Assembly (NCBI GenBank): GCA_963837155.1
Contig: CAWIMB010000002.1
Span: 2,542,001 to 2,606,000 of the forward strand
From: DASQHW01 sp963837155
GTDB taxonomy: Bacteria > Actinomycetota > Acidimicrobiia > IMCC26256 > PALSA-610
Reading direction: 5' to 3'
Length of the DNA stretch: 64,000 bases
Shown: positions 45,336 to 55,351 of the stretch, in pieces
How positions within the stretch are numbered: position 1 is the stretch's first letter
Layout: every line of letters starts with the position of its first letter
Translations under genes and position numbers: made by a program
The notes under the pieces: model-generated
The model's database searches: none
Told to the model about the DNA's origin: nothing
The model's input: only the letters and a program-made list of their open reading frames with translations

Positions 45336-47141
45336 TCAGAGCGAGGCTAGCACCGCGTCTGCAGCCTCTCGCGCCTCTGGCGGCGCGCCCGCGGCCGAGA
45401 ACGCCTCGATGTCGAGGGCGGCCCCGACCACGTCGAGCCCCGGGGCCGCAAGTCGCTCGGCGAGAACACTTGCGTATTCGCGCGGCGTCTCCGCGGGCGC
45501 GCGTGCTCGGCCGGCCTTGCGCCCGAGTCGTTCCAGCTGGTGCAGCGTGCGCGCTCCCCATGACGCGCGGCGCGAGCGGCGGCGCCGGAGCATCGACCTC
45601 GCCTCCGGCACGGCAGTCGCGATCAGGATCAGCACCGCGGCAATGATCGCGAGCGGTACCGCGTGACGTCGGAGGCTCGTGAGCAGCGAGCCGCCGCTCT
45701 CGGCATCGCCCGCGAGCGGCACCGACGCCGTCGGGTCGAAACCCTGCCACCCGACGCCCGGGAAGAAGATCTCGGCCCACGCGTGGGCCTCCCGCTCGCG
45801 CACGACGAACCGTCCGGTCAGCGCATCGCGATCGCCGGGAACGAACCCCGTCGCGAGCCGGGCCGGGATGCCGGCGCTGCGCGCCAGGACCACGAGACTG
45901 CTCGCGATCTGTTCGCACCACCCCAAGCGCGTGTGGAACAAGAAGTCGTCGACGACATCGACGTCGTGCGGCGACAGCGGCGCCTTCAGCGAGTACTTGG
46001 TGTTCGTGCCGAGCCACGCCTCGATCGCGAGGATCTTGTCGTAGTCGGTCCGTTGGTTCGCGGTGATCTCCCGCGCAAGGGCACGCACCCGCTCCGTGGT
46101 GCTGGCGACGGGCCGCGCGTATTGCGCGGCGACCGCGCGCGGCACCGGCTGGCGGCCGGCGGCGCGCAGATCGGCCGCCGTTGTGGGCAAGCGCCGGCTC
46201 ACGACCGTGTACACCGCGCCCTTGCCGTATCCGCTCGAACCGCCGCCGTCGGCGACCCCGACGGTTCCGTCCGGCCGGAACCGCACCAACTTGTCGGTCT
46301 CGACCTCGCGTGGGCTCGGCGCCGAGAACACAAGGTCCGAGAAGCTGCTCTCGATATGGAATGTCTGCCGCAACTCCTGGCCGATGCGAGCCCCCGTGTC
46401 CTCGGCGGCGGCAGGGATCTGCGCCCGGTTCTCGAAGTCGCGCCGGGCGATGAAGTCGCGCTCGTCCGAGCGCGTCCACGAGCGGCCGTCCCAGGCGTCG
46501 AAGGTCTCGCCGCGCCAGAAGCTCGCGCGCGGCGAGTCGACGGTGAACACGATCTTGTCGGTGAGGTCCGGCCGCGTCGTCATGTCGAGCTGATTCGTGC
46601 TGCGCAAGGACGCGGGCGCGTTCTCCTGATCGACGCCGCTCGGCTCCAGGCCGGGCCAGACGTGCCGACCGAGCCGGTCGGTCACCACCGGCACGAGCGC
46701 GGCCGCCGCGACGAGCGCGATCAGCGCCAGTGCGGCAGAGACGCGCAACACCTCGCGTGAACGCGAGCGCAGCGGTGCACCTCCGTCCAGTGCGGGAACG
46801 GCCTCCGCGTCAGCGCGGTCGACGAGCACGAGCGCGACCAACGTTCCGACGGCCCAGATCGCGAGCAGCACCGCTCGATCGCGGCCCGGGTAGGGCGCGT
46901 GGCGGAGCGCGCCCAAACCGCCGACGCCGAGCAAGAGCACCGTGGCCCGGCGGGTTGGAACCGATGGCAACGCGAGCACGCTCAGCGCGGCCGCGAGCGC
47001 ACCGCCGACGAAGCCGAGGACGGCCGGAAGGTGGAGCCGCTCGGCGGCGATCGCGCCGATCGCGCCGAGCGCGAGCCCGGCCGGGATCGCGACCAACCGG
47101 AACTGCGGCGCGACGGTCCGGCGCGGCGACGGCATGTTCAC
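45336..47141 (-). CDS. TgpA-type membrane transglutaminase-like protein
   Basis: 601 aa. The N-terminal half has about five membrane segments (residues 10-190); an extracytoplasmic transglutaminase-like domain follows, with catalytic Cys near 409 (LGWCEQIASS), His near 452 (REAHAWAEIFFPG) and Asp near 469 (GFDPTASV). Another membrane segment near 510 (LAIIAAVLILIATAV) precedes a cytosolic DUF4129-like tail. GTG start overlapping the DUF58 gene, or ATG two codons later. With MoxR and DUF58 it forms a widespread gene trio of uncertain role, perhaps assembly of a membrane or wall complex. Confidence 0.88.
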   Translation of the reverse strand: MNMPSPRRTVAPQFRLVAIPAGLALGAIGAIAAERLHLPAVLGFVGGALAAALSVLALPSVPTRRATVLLLGVGGLGALRHAPYPGRDRAVLLAIWAVGTLVALVLVDRADAEAVPALDGGAPLRSRSREVLRVSAALALIALVAAAALVPVVTDRLGRHVWPGLEPSGVDQENAPASLRSTNQLDMTTRPDLTDKIVFTVDSPRASFWRGETFDAWDGRSWTRSDERDFIARRDFENRAQIPAAAEDTGARIGQELRQTFHIESSFSDLVFSAPSPREVETDKLVRFRPDGTVGVADGGGSSGYGKGAVYTVVSRRLPTTAADLRAAGRQPVPRAVAAQYARPVASTTERVRALAREITANQRTDYDKILAIEAWLGTNTKYSLKAPLSPHDVDVVDDFLFHTRLGWCEQIASSLVVLARSAGIPARLATGFVPGDRDALTGRFVVREREAHAWAEIFFPGVGWQGFDPTASVPLAGDAESGGSLLTSLRRHAVPLAIIAAVLILIATAVPEARSMLRRRRSRRASWGARTLHQLERLGRKAGRARAPAETPREYASVLAERLAAPGLDVVGAALDIEAFSAAGAPPEAREAADAVLASL

Positions 47142-48091
47142 GCGTGCACGACCTCGGGGGGCCAACCGGGAGGAGGTTCACCCGGAGGTCCGGCGGTCGC
47201 GGCTGCGAACCGGCGACCGAGGGCACGGGCATCGGGGACGAGCTCGGTGATCGGACCCCCGTCTTCGCAGGTGCAGCAGCACACGATGCCGCCCGCTGCG
47301 AGTGTCGCGAGCCCGATGCCCATCGCTCGGCTCGCCGCGGTCTCCACCGCCCGGCCGCGCAGGTCGACCACGAGCGCGACTCCCAACGCGGGAGGGGGTT
47401 CGTGCTCGCGCACGACGAGCTCACCGCGGCGGGCGCTTGTGGGCCAGTGCACGAGCCGGGCCGGATCGCCGGGCACGTAGGGGCGCACCGCACGCACCGT
47501 GTCGCCCGCACCGGTCGCGAACACCGACGCGTTCGTGGTGATCAGCTGATCGGGAACCGGCTGCAACACCGGCGGCCCCGGGTGCGCATGCGGCGCGACG
47601 CTGATCGGGAACGCCAGGTCCACGCGCAGCGTGCGGGTACGCACGAAGACCCCGAGCGGCGCGGACGTCCGGAGTTGTATGCGCACGACGCGGAAGACGC
47701 CGCGCCGGGCGGCGACATGCAGGAGCACCCCGGAGGCCGGCGACGCGGTCCGTTGCCATTCACCGGCCGGATCGAGCGCGCGAATGTCGACCCGCGGCAC
47801 TCGACCGAGCAACTTGACGCGCAGCTGCACGGTGTCGCCAACCGTCGCATCCGGCGGCGCGATCGCCTCGACCTCGAGGCGAGCCAGTGCGGCGACCGGC
47901 CAGACGATGCCGACGACGAACAACGTGAACGCGAACACGCCGATCGCGACGACCGCTTCCTCACCGGTTGCCGCGCCGGCCGCGACACCATATGCGCCGA
48001 GCGTGAACAACACGATGGAGGCGAGTGTGAGATCGCCCGGACCCTGGTGCGTGAGGGTGGGCGCGGGCTGGACGGGACGAGTGAGACTCAC
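47138..48091 (-). CDS. DUF58-domain protein
   Basis: 317 aa. Two membrane segments near the N-terminus (ASIVLFTLGAYGVAAGAA; AIGVFAFTLFVVGIVWPVAA), then a beta-rich stretch and the DUF58 signature VRPYVPGDPARLVHWPTSAR with RGELVVREHE. DUF58 proteins have a von Willebrand-like fold and accompany MoxR ATPases. It overlaps both neighbours by four bases. Confidence 0.9.
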   Translation of the reverse strand: MSLTRPVQPAPTLTHQGPGDLTLASIVLFTLGAYGVAAGAATGEEAVVAIGVFAFTLFVVGIVWPVAALARLEVEAIAPPDATVGDTVQLRVKLLGRVPRVDIRALDPAGEWQRTASPASGVLLHVAARRGVFRVVRIQLRTSAPLGVFVRTRTLRVDLAFPISVAPHAHPGPPVLQPVPDQLITTNASVFATGAGDTVRAVRPYVPGDPARLVHWPTSARRGELVVREHEPPPALGVALVVDLRGRAVETAASRAMGIGLATLAAGGIVCCCTCEDGGPITELVPDARALGRRFAAATAGPPGEPPPGWPPEVVHA

Positions 48092-49050
48092 GGGTGGGGC
48101 GCGGCGACGACGCCGACGATCTCACCGACAACGCGTGCGCCGGCCGCGATGTCGACGCCGTTGGCGAGGACGATGCGGTGCGCGAGCGCGGCCGCCGCGA
48201 CCGCCTTCACGTCGTCGGGTGACACGAAATCGCGTCCCATGACGGTCGCGTGCGCCTGCGATGCATGCAACAAGCCGAGACTTGCGCGCGGGGACGCCCC
48301 CAGCACGACGCCGGGATGGGCGCGCGTCGCGTCGGCGACGTCGAGGACGTAGTCGAGTACCGAGTGCGCGCAGTGCACACGCCGCACCGCGGCCATCGTC
48401 GTTGCGAGCTCGGCGGGTGTCGTGACCGGTTCGATCGAGTCGAGCGCGTCCACGCCGCCGGTGCCGCCGAGGATCTCGCGTTCGGCGTCGCGCGCCGGAC
48501 GACCAAGGGTGCAAACGAGCGAGAACCGGTCGAGCTGGCTCTCCGGGAGCGGGAACGTGCCCGCGGTGCCGAACGGGTTCTCGGTGGCCACGAGGAAGAA
48601 CGGATCGGGCAGCGGGTGCGATACGCCATCGATCGTCACCTGATGCTCTTCCATCGGTTCGAGCAGCGCGGCCTGCGTGCGCGGCGATGCGCGGTTGACC
48701 TCGTCGACGAGCACGACGTTCGCGAAGATCGGGCCGGCCCGGAACTCCCACTCCCCGGTTGCCGGTCCGTACACCGACGTGCCGGTGACGTCGGCGGGGA
48801 GCAGATCGGGCGTGCATTGCACGCGACCGAACCGCCCGCCGAGAGCGGCCGCGAGCGATTTCGCCAGCAGCGTTTTTCCGGTGCCCGGTACGCCTTCGAG
48901 CAGCAGGTGTCCGCCCGCGAGCAGCGCGACGACCGACATCCCGACCACGTCGTCGGCACCGCGCATCGAGCGCGACACCGCGTGGAACAGGTCGACGGCC
49001 ACGCCTCGGGGGTCGCGCGCGGCGGCTTCCGGATCGCTCGGCAGCTGCAT
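48088..49050 (-). CDS. MoxR-family AAA+ ATPase
   Basis: 320 aa. Walker A LLLEGVPGTGKTLLAKSLA, Walker B VVLVDEVNRASPRTQ, sensor ATENPFGTAGTFPLPESQLD and the lid domain with SPRASLGLLHAS. MoxR ATPases act as chaperones for von Willebrand-type partner proteins, here probably the adjacent DUF58 protein. It heads the three-gene unit with TgpA last. Confidence 0.95.
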   Translation of the reverse strand: MQLPSDPEAAARDPRGVAVDLFHAVSRSMRGADDVVGMSVVALLAGGHLLLEGVPGTGKTLLAKSLAAALGGRFGRVQCTPDLLPADVTGTSVYGPATGEWEFRAGPIFANVVLVDEVNRASPRTQAALLEPMEEHQVTIDGVSHPLPDPFFLVATENPFGTAGTFPLPESQLDRFSLVCTLGRPARDAEREILGGTGGVDALDSIEPVTTPAELATTMAAVRRVHCAHSVLDYVLDVADATRAHPGVVLGASPRASLGLLHASQAHATVMGRDFVSPDDVKAVAAAALAHRIVLANGVDIAAGARVVGEIVGVVAAPHP

Positions 49051-49083
49051 GTGCTGCTTAGGCTAGGCGACGGCCGGGGAGGG

Positions 49084-49626
49084 TCAGGACGGGTCCGTGT
49101 CGTCGGTTCCAGTTTCGGGAAGGTCGTCGAGCAGCACTTCGACCAACTCGCCTTGGAGCGCGCTGAGCAAGGCATACATGTCGGCGCCGGCGGCGCGCGG
49201 GTCGTCGTCGGGGAAGTCCAGCGGCTCGTCTTCGGTGACGCCGAGCACGGTGCCGAGCGTCAGCCGTGCGTCGTTCAGCACCGTCAGCCAACGGTGTTCG
49301 GCCTCGTTGTCGAGCACGATCTCGACCCGATCGGAGCTCGCGGGCGTGGCCGCCTCGAGGTCCGCGACCATTGCCGCGACCGCGTCGACTCGTGAGCGCA
49401 CGAGGTCGTCGTGCACGACCGACTGGAACTCCTGCTCTGCGTTTTCCTCGGTGGGGTCCAGATACGCCCGCGGGAACAGGCGGTTCATCACATCGCCGGC
49501 CGGCGGCGACGCGAATACTTCGCCGAGCTCGGCGACGACCTGACCGAGCAACTGCGCAACCGGCGCGGGCAGGGTGACGACGACGCGGCCGTCGCGCCTG
49601 CGCCGCTTGACCGGACGGACCGCCAC
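49084..49626 (-). CDS. DUF2017-family protein
   Basis: 180 aa of unknown function, mostly helical and acidic. VVVTLPAPVAQLLGQVVAEL at the start, PRAYLDPTEENAEQEFQSVV in the middle and WLTVLNDARLTLGTVLGVTE toward the end match the DUF2017 pattern as I know it. GTG start three bases after the clpS stop. DUF2017 genes often accompany clpS in actinobacteria, hinting at a link with ClpS/ClpC proteolysis (inference). Confidence 0.8.
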   Translation of the reverse strand: MAVRPVKRRRRDGRVVVTLPAPVAQLLGQVVAELGEVFASPPAGDVMNRLFPRAYLDPTEENAEQEFQSVVHDDLVRSRVDAVAAMVADLEAATPASSDRVEIVLDNEAEHRWLTVLNDARLTLGTVLGVTEDEPLDFPDDDPRAAGADMYALLSALQGELVEVLLDDLPETGTDDTDPS

Positions 49627-49628
49627 GA

Positions 49629-49940
49629 TCAGTCGTCTCGCTGCATCGTTGCCCACAGCCCGTACGCGTGGAGGCGGGCGACGTCGGCCTCGCACTTCTC
49701 GCGTGTGCCGTTCGACACGACCGCGCGACCCTCGTGGTGCACCTGGAGCATGAGGCGCGTCGCTTTCGGCCGCGAGTAACCGAACAGCTTCTGCAGGACG
49801 AGCACGACGTAGCTCATCAGGTTCACCGGGTCGTTCCAGACGAGCACGATCCACGGCGTGTCCGGACGCGCGTCCTCCTCTCCCAGTAGCTCCTCGACCG
49901 TGTCGGGAATCGTGATCTGTTCGGTGTCGGCCGCGCTCAC
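49629..49940 (-). CDS. clpS: ATP-dependent Clp protease adaptor
   Basis: Delivers N-degron substrates to ClpC/ClpA. 103 aa. A flexible acidic N-terminus is followed by IVLVWNDPVNLMSYVVLVLQ, the hydrophobic-pocket motif, then KATRLMLQVHHEGRAVVSNG and the last helix CEADVARLHAYGLWATM. It overlaps the nusB stop by four bases. Confidence 0.95.
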   Translation of the reverse strand: MSAADTEQITIPDTVEELLGEEDARPDTPWIVLVWNDPVNLMSYVVLVLQKLFGYSRPKATRLMLQVHHEGRAVVSNGTREKCEADVARLHAYGLWATMQRDD

Positions 49941-50338
49941 GTTGATGGGTCGGTCCGGACGTCCTCGGTGATTCGGGCGAGCAGGCCGTTGACGAACCGG
50001 CCCGAATCCTTCGTTGAGTATTCCTTGGCCAGCTCGACGGCCTCGGTGATCGCGACCGCAGTGGGCGTCTCGGGAACCCAGCCGAGCTCATAGGTACCCA
50101 TACGGAGCAGCGCGCGGTCGATCACCGGCATGCGCTCGAGCGCCCAGTGCTCGGAGTACTTCCGAATGAGCGCGTCGATCTCGTCGCGATGGGCGTCGAT
50201 GCCTTCCACCATCCGGCGCGCGTACTCGTCCGGTTCGACCGGGAGCTCGGCGAGCAGCTGTGCCGCGCTCAGGCCACGCTGTTCACACTCGTACGCCAGT
50301 TCCAGCGCACGTTCTCGCGCGGCCCGGCGAGTGGGCAC
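49937..50338 (-). CDS. nusB: transcription antitermination factor NusB
   Basis: Part of the rRNA antitermination complex. 133 aa, all helical. RRAARERALELAYECEQRGL at the start and VIDRALLRMGTYELGW with AITEAVELAKEYSTKDSGRFVN-type sequence at the end are the family motifs. It follows efp, the standard actinobacterial order. Confidence 0.96.
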   Translation of the reverse strand: MPTRRAARERALELAYECEQRGLSAAQLLAELPVEPDEYARRMVEGIDAHRDEIDALIRKYSEHWALERMPVIDRALLRMGTYELGWVPETPTAVAITEAVELAKEYSTKDSGRFVNGLLARITEDVRTDPST

Positions 50339-50356
50339 TCGTGTCTCCTTCTTCCG

Positions 50357-50913
<557 letters not shown>

Positions 50914-50917
<4 letters not shown>

Positions 50918-52029
50918 AACACGAGATCCTTCGACGTGAGAGTGAGGGCCTCGGCGCCGGTCGCGCCCACGACGACGGTGTCCTCGATGCGAACACCCCC
51001 GATGCCGGGCAGATACACACCCGGCTCGACGGTGACGACGTCGCCCACGAGCAACGTATCACTGGCTGTCGACGCGACCCGCGGCGCTTCGTGGATCTCG
51101 AGCCCGACACCGTGACCGGTGGAATGAGAGAACGCGTCGGCCCAACCGGCCTCGGCGATCACGTCGCGTGAGGCGCGATCGATCTCGGCACAGCTGACGT
51201 CGGCCGCAACGCGGGCCCGTCCGGCCTGCTGACTCTGCAGCACGACCTCATAGACGTGGCGCGCGTCCGGGCCGGGATCACCGACTGACACCGTTCGCGT
51301 CATGTCGGAGCAGTAGCCGTCGACGATGCAGCCGAAGTCGCACACGACGAGCTCGTTGCGGCCGATCACACGATCGCTCGGCATGTGGTGCGGCTTCGCA
51401 CCGTTCGGTCCCGAGGCGATGATCGGGTCGAAGCTGTTGCCGCTCGCGCCGCGTTCGCGCATCGCGAATTCGAGCGCGAGCGCGAACGCGCGCTCGCTCA
51501 TGCCGTCGGCCAGCCGCGGCAGCAGAGCCTGGAACGCGTCATCGGCGATCGCGCACGCTCGCCGGATGCGGTCGACCTCGCCGGCATCCTTCACCCGACG
51601 GAGGTCCTCGACCAACGTGCCCGCGGGCACAAGATCTCGGCCTTCGAAGGCGTGCGCGTACTCCCGCTGCTGGGCCCAGGTGACGCTGTGATCCTCGAGA
51701 CCGAGCCGCGCGCCGGCCGGAACCGCGGCCACGAGCGATTCGCGCTGGGCGGAGCCCGTGAGCCCGATCTCGATCTGCACGTCCACGCCCGCCGCGCCGA
51801 GCTCTTCCTTCGACCGTTCGATGTACCGGCCATCGGTCACGAACAACGCGCCGTCGCCGGTCACGAGCAGCGTCGCCGCCGACCCCGTGAAGCCCGTCAG
51901 GTAGCGGACGTTTGCGAGCTTGGTCACCAGCAGCGCCTCGATCTCGGCCTCGCCCAGCCGGTCGCGCAGCCGCCCGAGGCGCGGCGCGACATCGAGCGGT
52001 GCCAGCGGTTCCGTGAGTGTCGCGGTCAC
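50914..52029 (-). CDS. Xaa-Pro aminopeptidase family (M24B) protein
   Basis: 371 aa. The N-terminal creatinase-like domain (RLRDRLGEAEIEALLVTKLA, NVRYLTGFTGSAATLLV) is followed by the pita-bread catalytic domain with the five metal ligands: Asp in VVCDFGCIVDGY, Asp in CSDMTRTVSVG, His in HSTGHGVGLEIHEAP, Glu in VTVEPGVYLPG and Glu in GGVRIEDTVVV. It cleaves X-Pro dipeptides. GTG start overlapping the aroQ stop. Confidence 0.93.
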
Positions 52030-52469
52030 TTCTTCTCCTCGATGAGTGCTGCCGCCGCTTCGATTGCGAGACGGTACCCAGTCGCTTTCAGCCCGGTGAT
52101 CGTTCCGTCGACGACCGGGGAGATCACCGACCGGTGCCTCCAACGCTCGCGCGTGAAGAGATTGGAGAGGTGTACCTCGACCTTGACGCCCTCGAACAAC
52201 ACAAGGGCGTCGGCGAGTGCATACGCGTAGTGGGAGAACGCGCCGGCGTTGCACACGATGGCGCCGCACCGGCCGCGCGCGCCCTGAATCGCGTCGATGA
52301 GCACGCCCTCGTGATTCGATTGCACGTGCTCGAGCTCGTGGCCGAGCTTGGCCGCGGCCTCGCGTGCCATCGCGACGAGTTCGTCGAGCGTCGTCGTGCC
52401 GTAGAACTGGGGCTCGCGCTCGCCGAGCAGGTTCAGGTTCGGTCCCGAGAGCAGCAAGATCGTCGCCAT
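52026..52469 (-). CDS. aroQ: type II 3-dehydroquinate dehydratase
   Basis: Third step of the shikimate pathway; a dodecamer in this family. 147 aa. LLLSGPNLNLLGEREPQFYG carries the flexible catalytic Arg/Tyr loop; HVQSNHEGVLIDAI, NAGAFSHYAYALADAL and VEVHLSNLFTRERW complete the active site. Confidence 0.97.
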   Translation of the reverse strand: MATILLLSGPNLNLLGEREPQFYGTTTLDELVAMAREAAAKLGHELEHVQSNHEGVLIDAIQGARGRCGAIVCNAGAFSHYAYALADALVLFEGVKVEVHLSNLFTRERWRHRSVISPVVDGTITGLKATGYRLAIEAAAALIEEKK

Positions 52470-52474
52470 GAGAG

Positions 52475-53548
52475 TTAGGCCTCCACTCCTACCGCCGCGA
52501 ATGCTTTGCGCACCGCGGCCGGGTCGGGGTCATCGACTCGCTCGATTCCGCTCGGCCCCGAGAGCACGAACGTGAGCCCACCACCGGACTTCTTGTCGCG
52601 CGCCATGATCGGCAGGAGGTCGCTCGCCCGCAACCCCGGCGGCGCCTGCAACGGGAGGCCGAGCCGGCCGACGAGCTCCTCATGGTGGGCGACCGCATGT
52701 TGATCGATGCGCTCGAGCGCGCCGGCGAGTTGTCCGGCAAACACGAGGCCCACCGCGACCGCCTCACCGTGGAGCAAGGCATGATCGGTCGCGGTCTCGA
52801 GCGCGTGGCCGAGCGTGTGTCCGTAGTTCAAGGCCGCGCGCGTGCCGATGCGTTCGAGCTCGTCCGCTTCGACGTACCGCGCCTTGATCGTTGCACAGCG
52901 CGTGACGACTTCTTCCAGGACGAACGGGTGACGCGCGACGAGCTCGGACGCGACCGGCGTCACGAAGTCCTCTTCCATCAGCGCGTACTTCGCGACCTCG
53001 CCGAGACCGCAGCGGTACTCGCGGTCAGGCAGCGTCGCGAGCACCGACGGGTCGGCGAGCACCGCCAGCGGCTGATGGAACGCACCGACGAGGTTCTTGC
53101 CCTCGGGCAGGTTCACGCCGGTCTTGCCGCCGATCGCGGCGTCGACCATTGCGAGAAGCGTCGTGGGCACCTGCACGACATCGATGCCGCGGTAGTAGAC
53201 GGCCGCGGTGAAGCCGGCCGTGTCGCCGACGACTCCCCCACCAACCGCGACAACCGCATCGTTGCGATGCAACCCCCATTCCGCGAACCCGCGCGCCAAG
53301 TCCTCGACTGTCGCGAGCGTCTTGGCGTCCTCACCGTCGCCGATCACGAACGTCGCGTTCTCGACGTCCGCGTCATCGAGCGCGCGCTCGACCGTGCGCT
53401 GGAACTCCGTGGGAATCTTCTCCTGGGTGACGACCGCGACACGGGCCCGGTCGCGCAAAAGATCGAGCTCGGCGACGACGTTGTCGCCCACGACGATGTC
53501 GTAGCCGCGCGGGCCGAGGTCGACGCGCACGCGCGCGCTCATGCTCAC
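52475..53548 (-). CDS. aroB: 3-dehydroquinate synthase
   Basis: Second shikimate step, NAD- and metal-dependent. 357 aa. VVAVGGGVVGDTAGFTAAVY, VPTTLLAMVDAAIGGKTGVN, GLGEVAKYALM and LNYGHTLGHALE hold the NAD and metal ligands. The start is taken as the GTG overlapping the aroK stop (GTGA); an ATG two codons later is equally possible. Confidence 0.96.
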   Translation of the reverse strand: MSMSARVRVDLGPRGYDIVVGDNVVAELDLLRDRARVAVVTQEKIPTEFQRTVERALDDADVENATFVIGDGEDAKTLATVEDLARGFAEWGLHRNDAVVAVGGGVVGDTAGFTAAVYYRGIDVVQVPTTLLAMVDAAIGGKTGVNLPEGKNLVGAFHQPLAVLADPSVLATLPDREYRCGLGEVAKYALMEEDFVTPVASELVARHPFVLEEVVTRCATIKARYVEADELERIGTRAALNYGHTLGHALETATDHALLHGEAVAVGLVFAGQLAGALERIDQHAVAHHEELVGRLGLPLQAPPGLRASDLLPIMARDKKSGGGLTFVLSGPSGIERVDDPDPAAVRKAFAAVGVEA

Positions 53549-54066
53549 GCTCGGATTCCTTCGTACACGCCGATCACCGCGTCGGCGACGCTCGGGATGT
53601 CGAGACCGTCCGTGTCGACGCTGCAATGTGCGGCCGCGTCGTACACGGGCTCGCGCAACTTCTCGAGCCGGCTGAGCGCACCGGTCGGGTCGCCGGCAAG
53701 CAGCGGGCGCGTCGCGCCGTCGCCGACACGCGCCGCAAGCACCGAAACCGGTGCCCGCAACCACACGATGACTCCCGTGGCGCGCAGCTGCCGGCGATTC
53801 TCCGCATCGAGCACGGTGCCGCCGCCGCACGCGATCACGAGCGGCGCCGGAGACGCGCAGACGTCGGCAACAGCCGCACGCTCGAGATCGCGGAAGCTCG
53901 GTTCGCCGCGGGTGCGAAAGATGTCGTCGACCGGCATGCCCGCGAGTGCGACAACGACGTCGTCGGTGTCGACGAAGTCGCGACCCAACTGCCGCGCGCA
54001 GAGTTCTCCCACAGTCGTCTTGCCCGCGCCCATCAACCCGATCAGCACCAAGTGCTTGTCGCGCAT
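53545..54066 (-). CDS. aroK: shikimate kinase
   Basis: Phosphorylates shikimate. 173 aa. The P-loop LIGLMGAGKTTVGELCARQL, the shikimate-binding DTDDVVVALAG and FRDLERAAV segments, ACGGGTVLD and the lid RPLLAGDPTGALSRL are in place. Directly followed by aroB in the operon. Confidence 0.97.
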   Translation of the reverse strand: MRDKHLVLIGLMGAGKTTVGELCARQLGRDFVDTDDVVVALAGMPVDDIFRTRGEPSFRDLERAAVADVCASPAPLVIACGGGTVLDAENRRQLRATGVIVWLRAPVSVLAARVGDGATRPLLAGDPTGALSRLEKLREPVYDAAAHCSVDTDGLDIPSVADAVIGVYEGIRA

Positions 54067-54081
54067 CGCAGCCTCACAGCC

Positions 54082-55239
54082 TCACAGCGAGGCGCGGTAC
54101 GCGTCGTGGTTGCGCACGAACTCGGTCACTGAATCGCCGCCGAACTTCCGGAGCGCCTCGGAGGCGAGCACCAGCGAGACCATCGTCTCGGCGACGACGC
54201 CCGCCGCCGGTACCGCGGTGACGTCGGTGCGTTCCTTGAACGACACCGTCGTCTCCTTGGTCTCGACGTCGACTGTTTGCAGCACCGGCCGGTTCAACGT
54301 CGCGAGCGGCTTCATCGAAACGCGCGCGACCAAGAGATCGCCCGTCGTCATGCCGCCTTCGATTCCACCCGCGCGTGTGGACTCGCGGCGATATTCGTGC
54401 GCGTCATCGTCCCAGCTGATCGCGTCGTGCGCCTCGCTCCCGCGCCCACCGGCGATCGTGAATCCCTCGCCGAGCTCCACGGCCTTCATCGCCTGGATGC
54501 TCATCAGCGCTTGCGCGATGAGCCCGTCGATCCGGCGGTCCCATTGCACGTAGGAACCGAGCCCGGGCGGGACGCCGTAGCCGAGCACCTCCAGGACGCC
54601 ACCGAGCGAGTCGCCGGCCTTGGCCGCTTCTTTGATCTCGCGGATCATGTCGGCTTCGGTGTCTGCATCGAAGCAACGCACCTCGGAACTGTCGACCTGG
54701 GACAGGTCCTCCGGGCGCGGCCGAATCGTGGTTGCCGCGCGCACGCCACCCAACTCGACGACGTGACTCAGCACCGACACGCCGATGTGGGCGAGCAACG
54801 CTTTGGCGACCGCTCCCGCGGCAACGCGCGCGGCGGTCTCACGCGCGCTCGCGCGCTCGAGCACGTCGCGCGCGTCGTTGAAGCCGTACTTCTGCATGCC
54901 CGCGAGATCCGCGTGGCCGGGACGCGGTTGGGTGAGCGGCTTGGCGGTCGTGCCCGGCGCCGATGACATCTCGTCCGCCCACTTGCCGGTTGCCCATTCG
55001 CTGTTCTTGATCACGATCGCGACCGGCGACCCGAGCGTGCGGCCGTGGCGGACGCCACCGAGGAACTCGACCTCGTCTTGTTCGAAGCGCATGCGCGGGC
55101 CGCGTCCGTATCCGAGGCGCCGGCGCGCGAGCTCATCGGCGACGTCCTCGATGAGGATCGGCAAACCGGCGGGCAAACCCTCGACGGTGACTACCAGCGC
55201 CGGTCCGTGGGACTCGCCCGCCGTCAGGAACCGCAACAA
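54082..55239 (-). CDS. aroC: chorismate synthase
   Basis: Final shikimate-pathway step, needing reduced FMN. 385 aa. LRFLTAGESHGPALVVTVEG, GRGPRMRFEQDEVEFLGGVR, RPGHADLAGMQKYGFND, and RASARETAARVAAGAVAK are signature stretches. The likely start is TTG with GGAGG seven bases upstream; no ATG or GTG lies near the conserved N-terminus. It heads aroC-aroK-aroB-aroQ. Confidence 0.97.
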   Translation of the reverse strand: MLRFLTAGESHGPALVVTVEGLPAGLPILIEDVADELARRRLGYGRGPRMRFEQDEVEFLGGVRHGRTLGSPVAIVIKNSEWATGKWADEMSSAPGTTAKPLTQPRPGHADLAGMQKYGFNDARDVLERASARETAARVAAGAVAKALLAHIGVSVLSHVVELGGVRAATTIRPRPEDLSQVDSSEVRCFDADTEADMIREIKEAAKAGDSLGGVLEVLGYGVPPGLGSYVQWDRRIDGLIAQALMSIQAMKAVELGEGFTIAGGRGSEAHDAISWDDDAHEYRRESTRAGGIEGGMTTGDLLVARVSMKPLATLNRPVLQTVDVETKETTVSFKERTDVTAVPAAGVVAETMVSLVLASEALRKFGGDSVTEFVRNHDAYRASL

Positions 55240-55311
55240 AACCGCGCCTCCACGACAGGATCGGGACCAGCCGATTGTACGGGATGGTGGTGCGGTGCCC
55301 GGGTGGATAGC

Positions 55312-55349
55312 GGCGTGTGTGAGGTCGCTTTTCGCACCTCACACACGCC
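55312..55349 (-). terminator. hairpin terminator at the end of the pilMN-pilO operon
   Basis: A perfect 14-bp stem GGCGTGTGTGAGGT / ACCTCACACACGCC, extended by inner GC pairs around TTTT, ends two bases after the pilO stop. No U-tract. It separates the pilus and aro operons. Confidence 0.8.
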
Positions 55350-55351
55350 CC

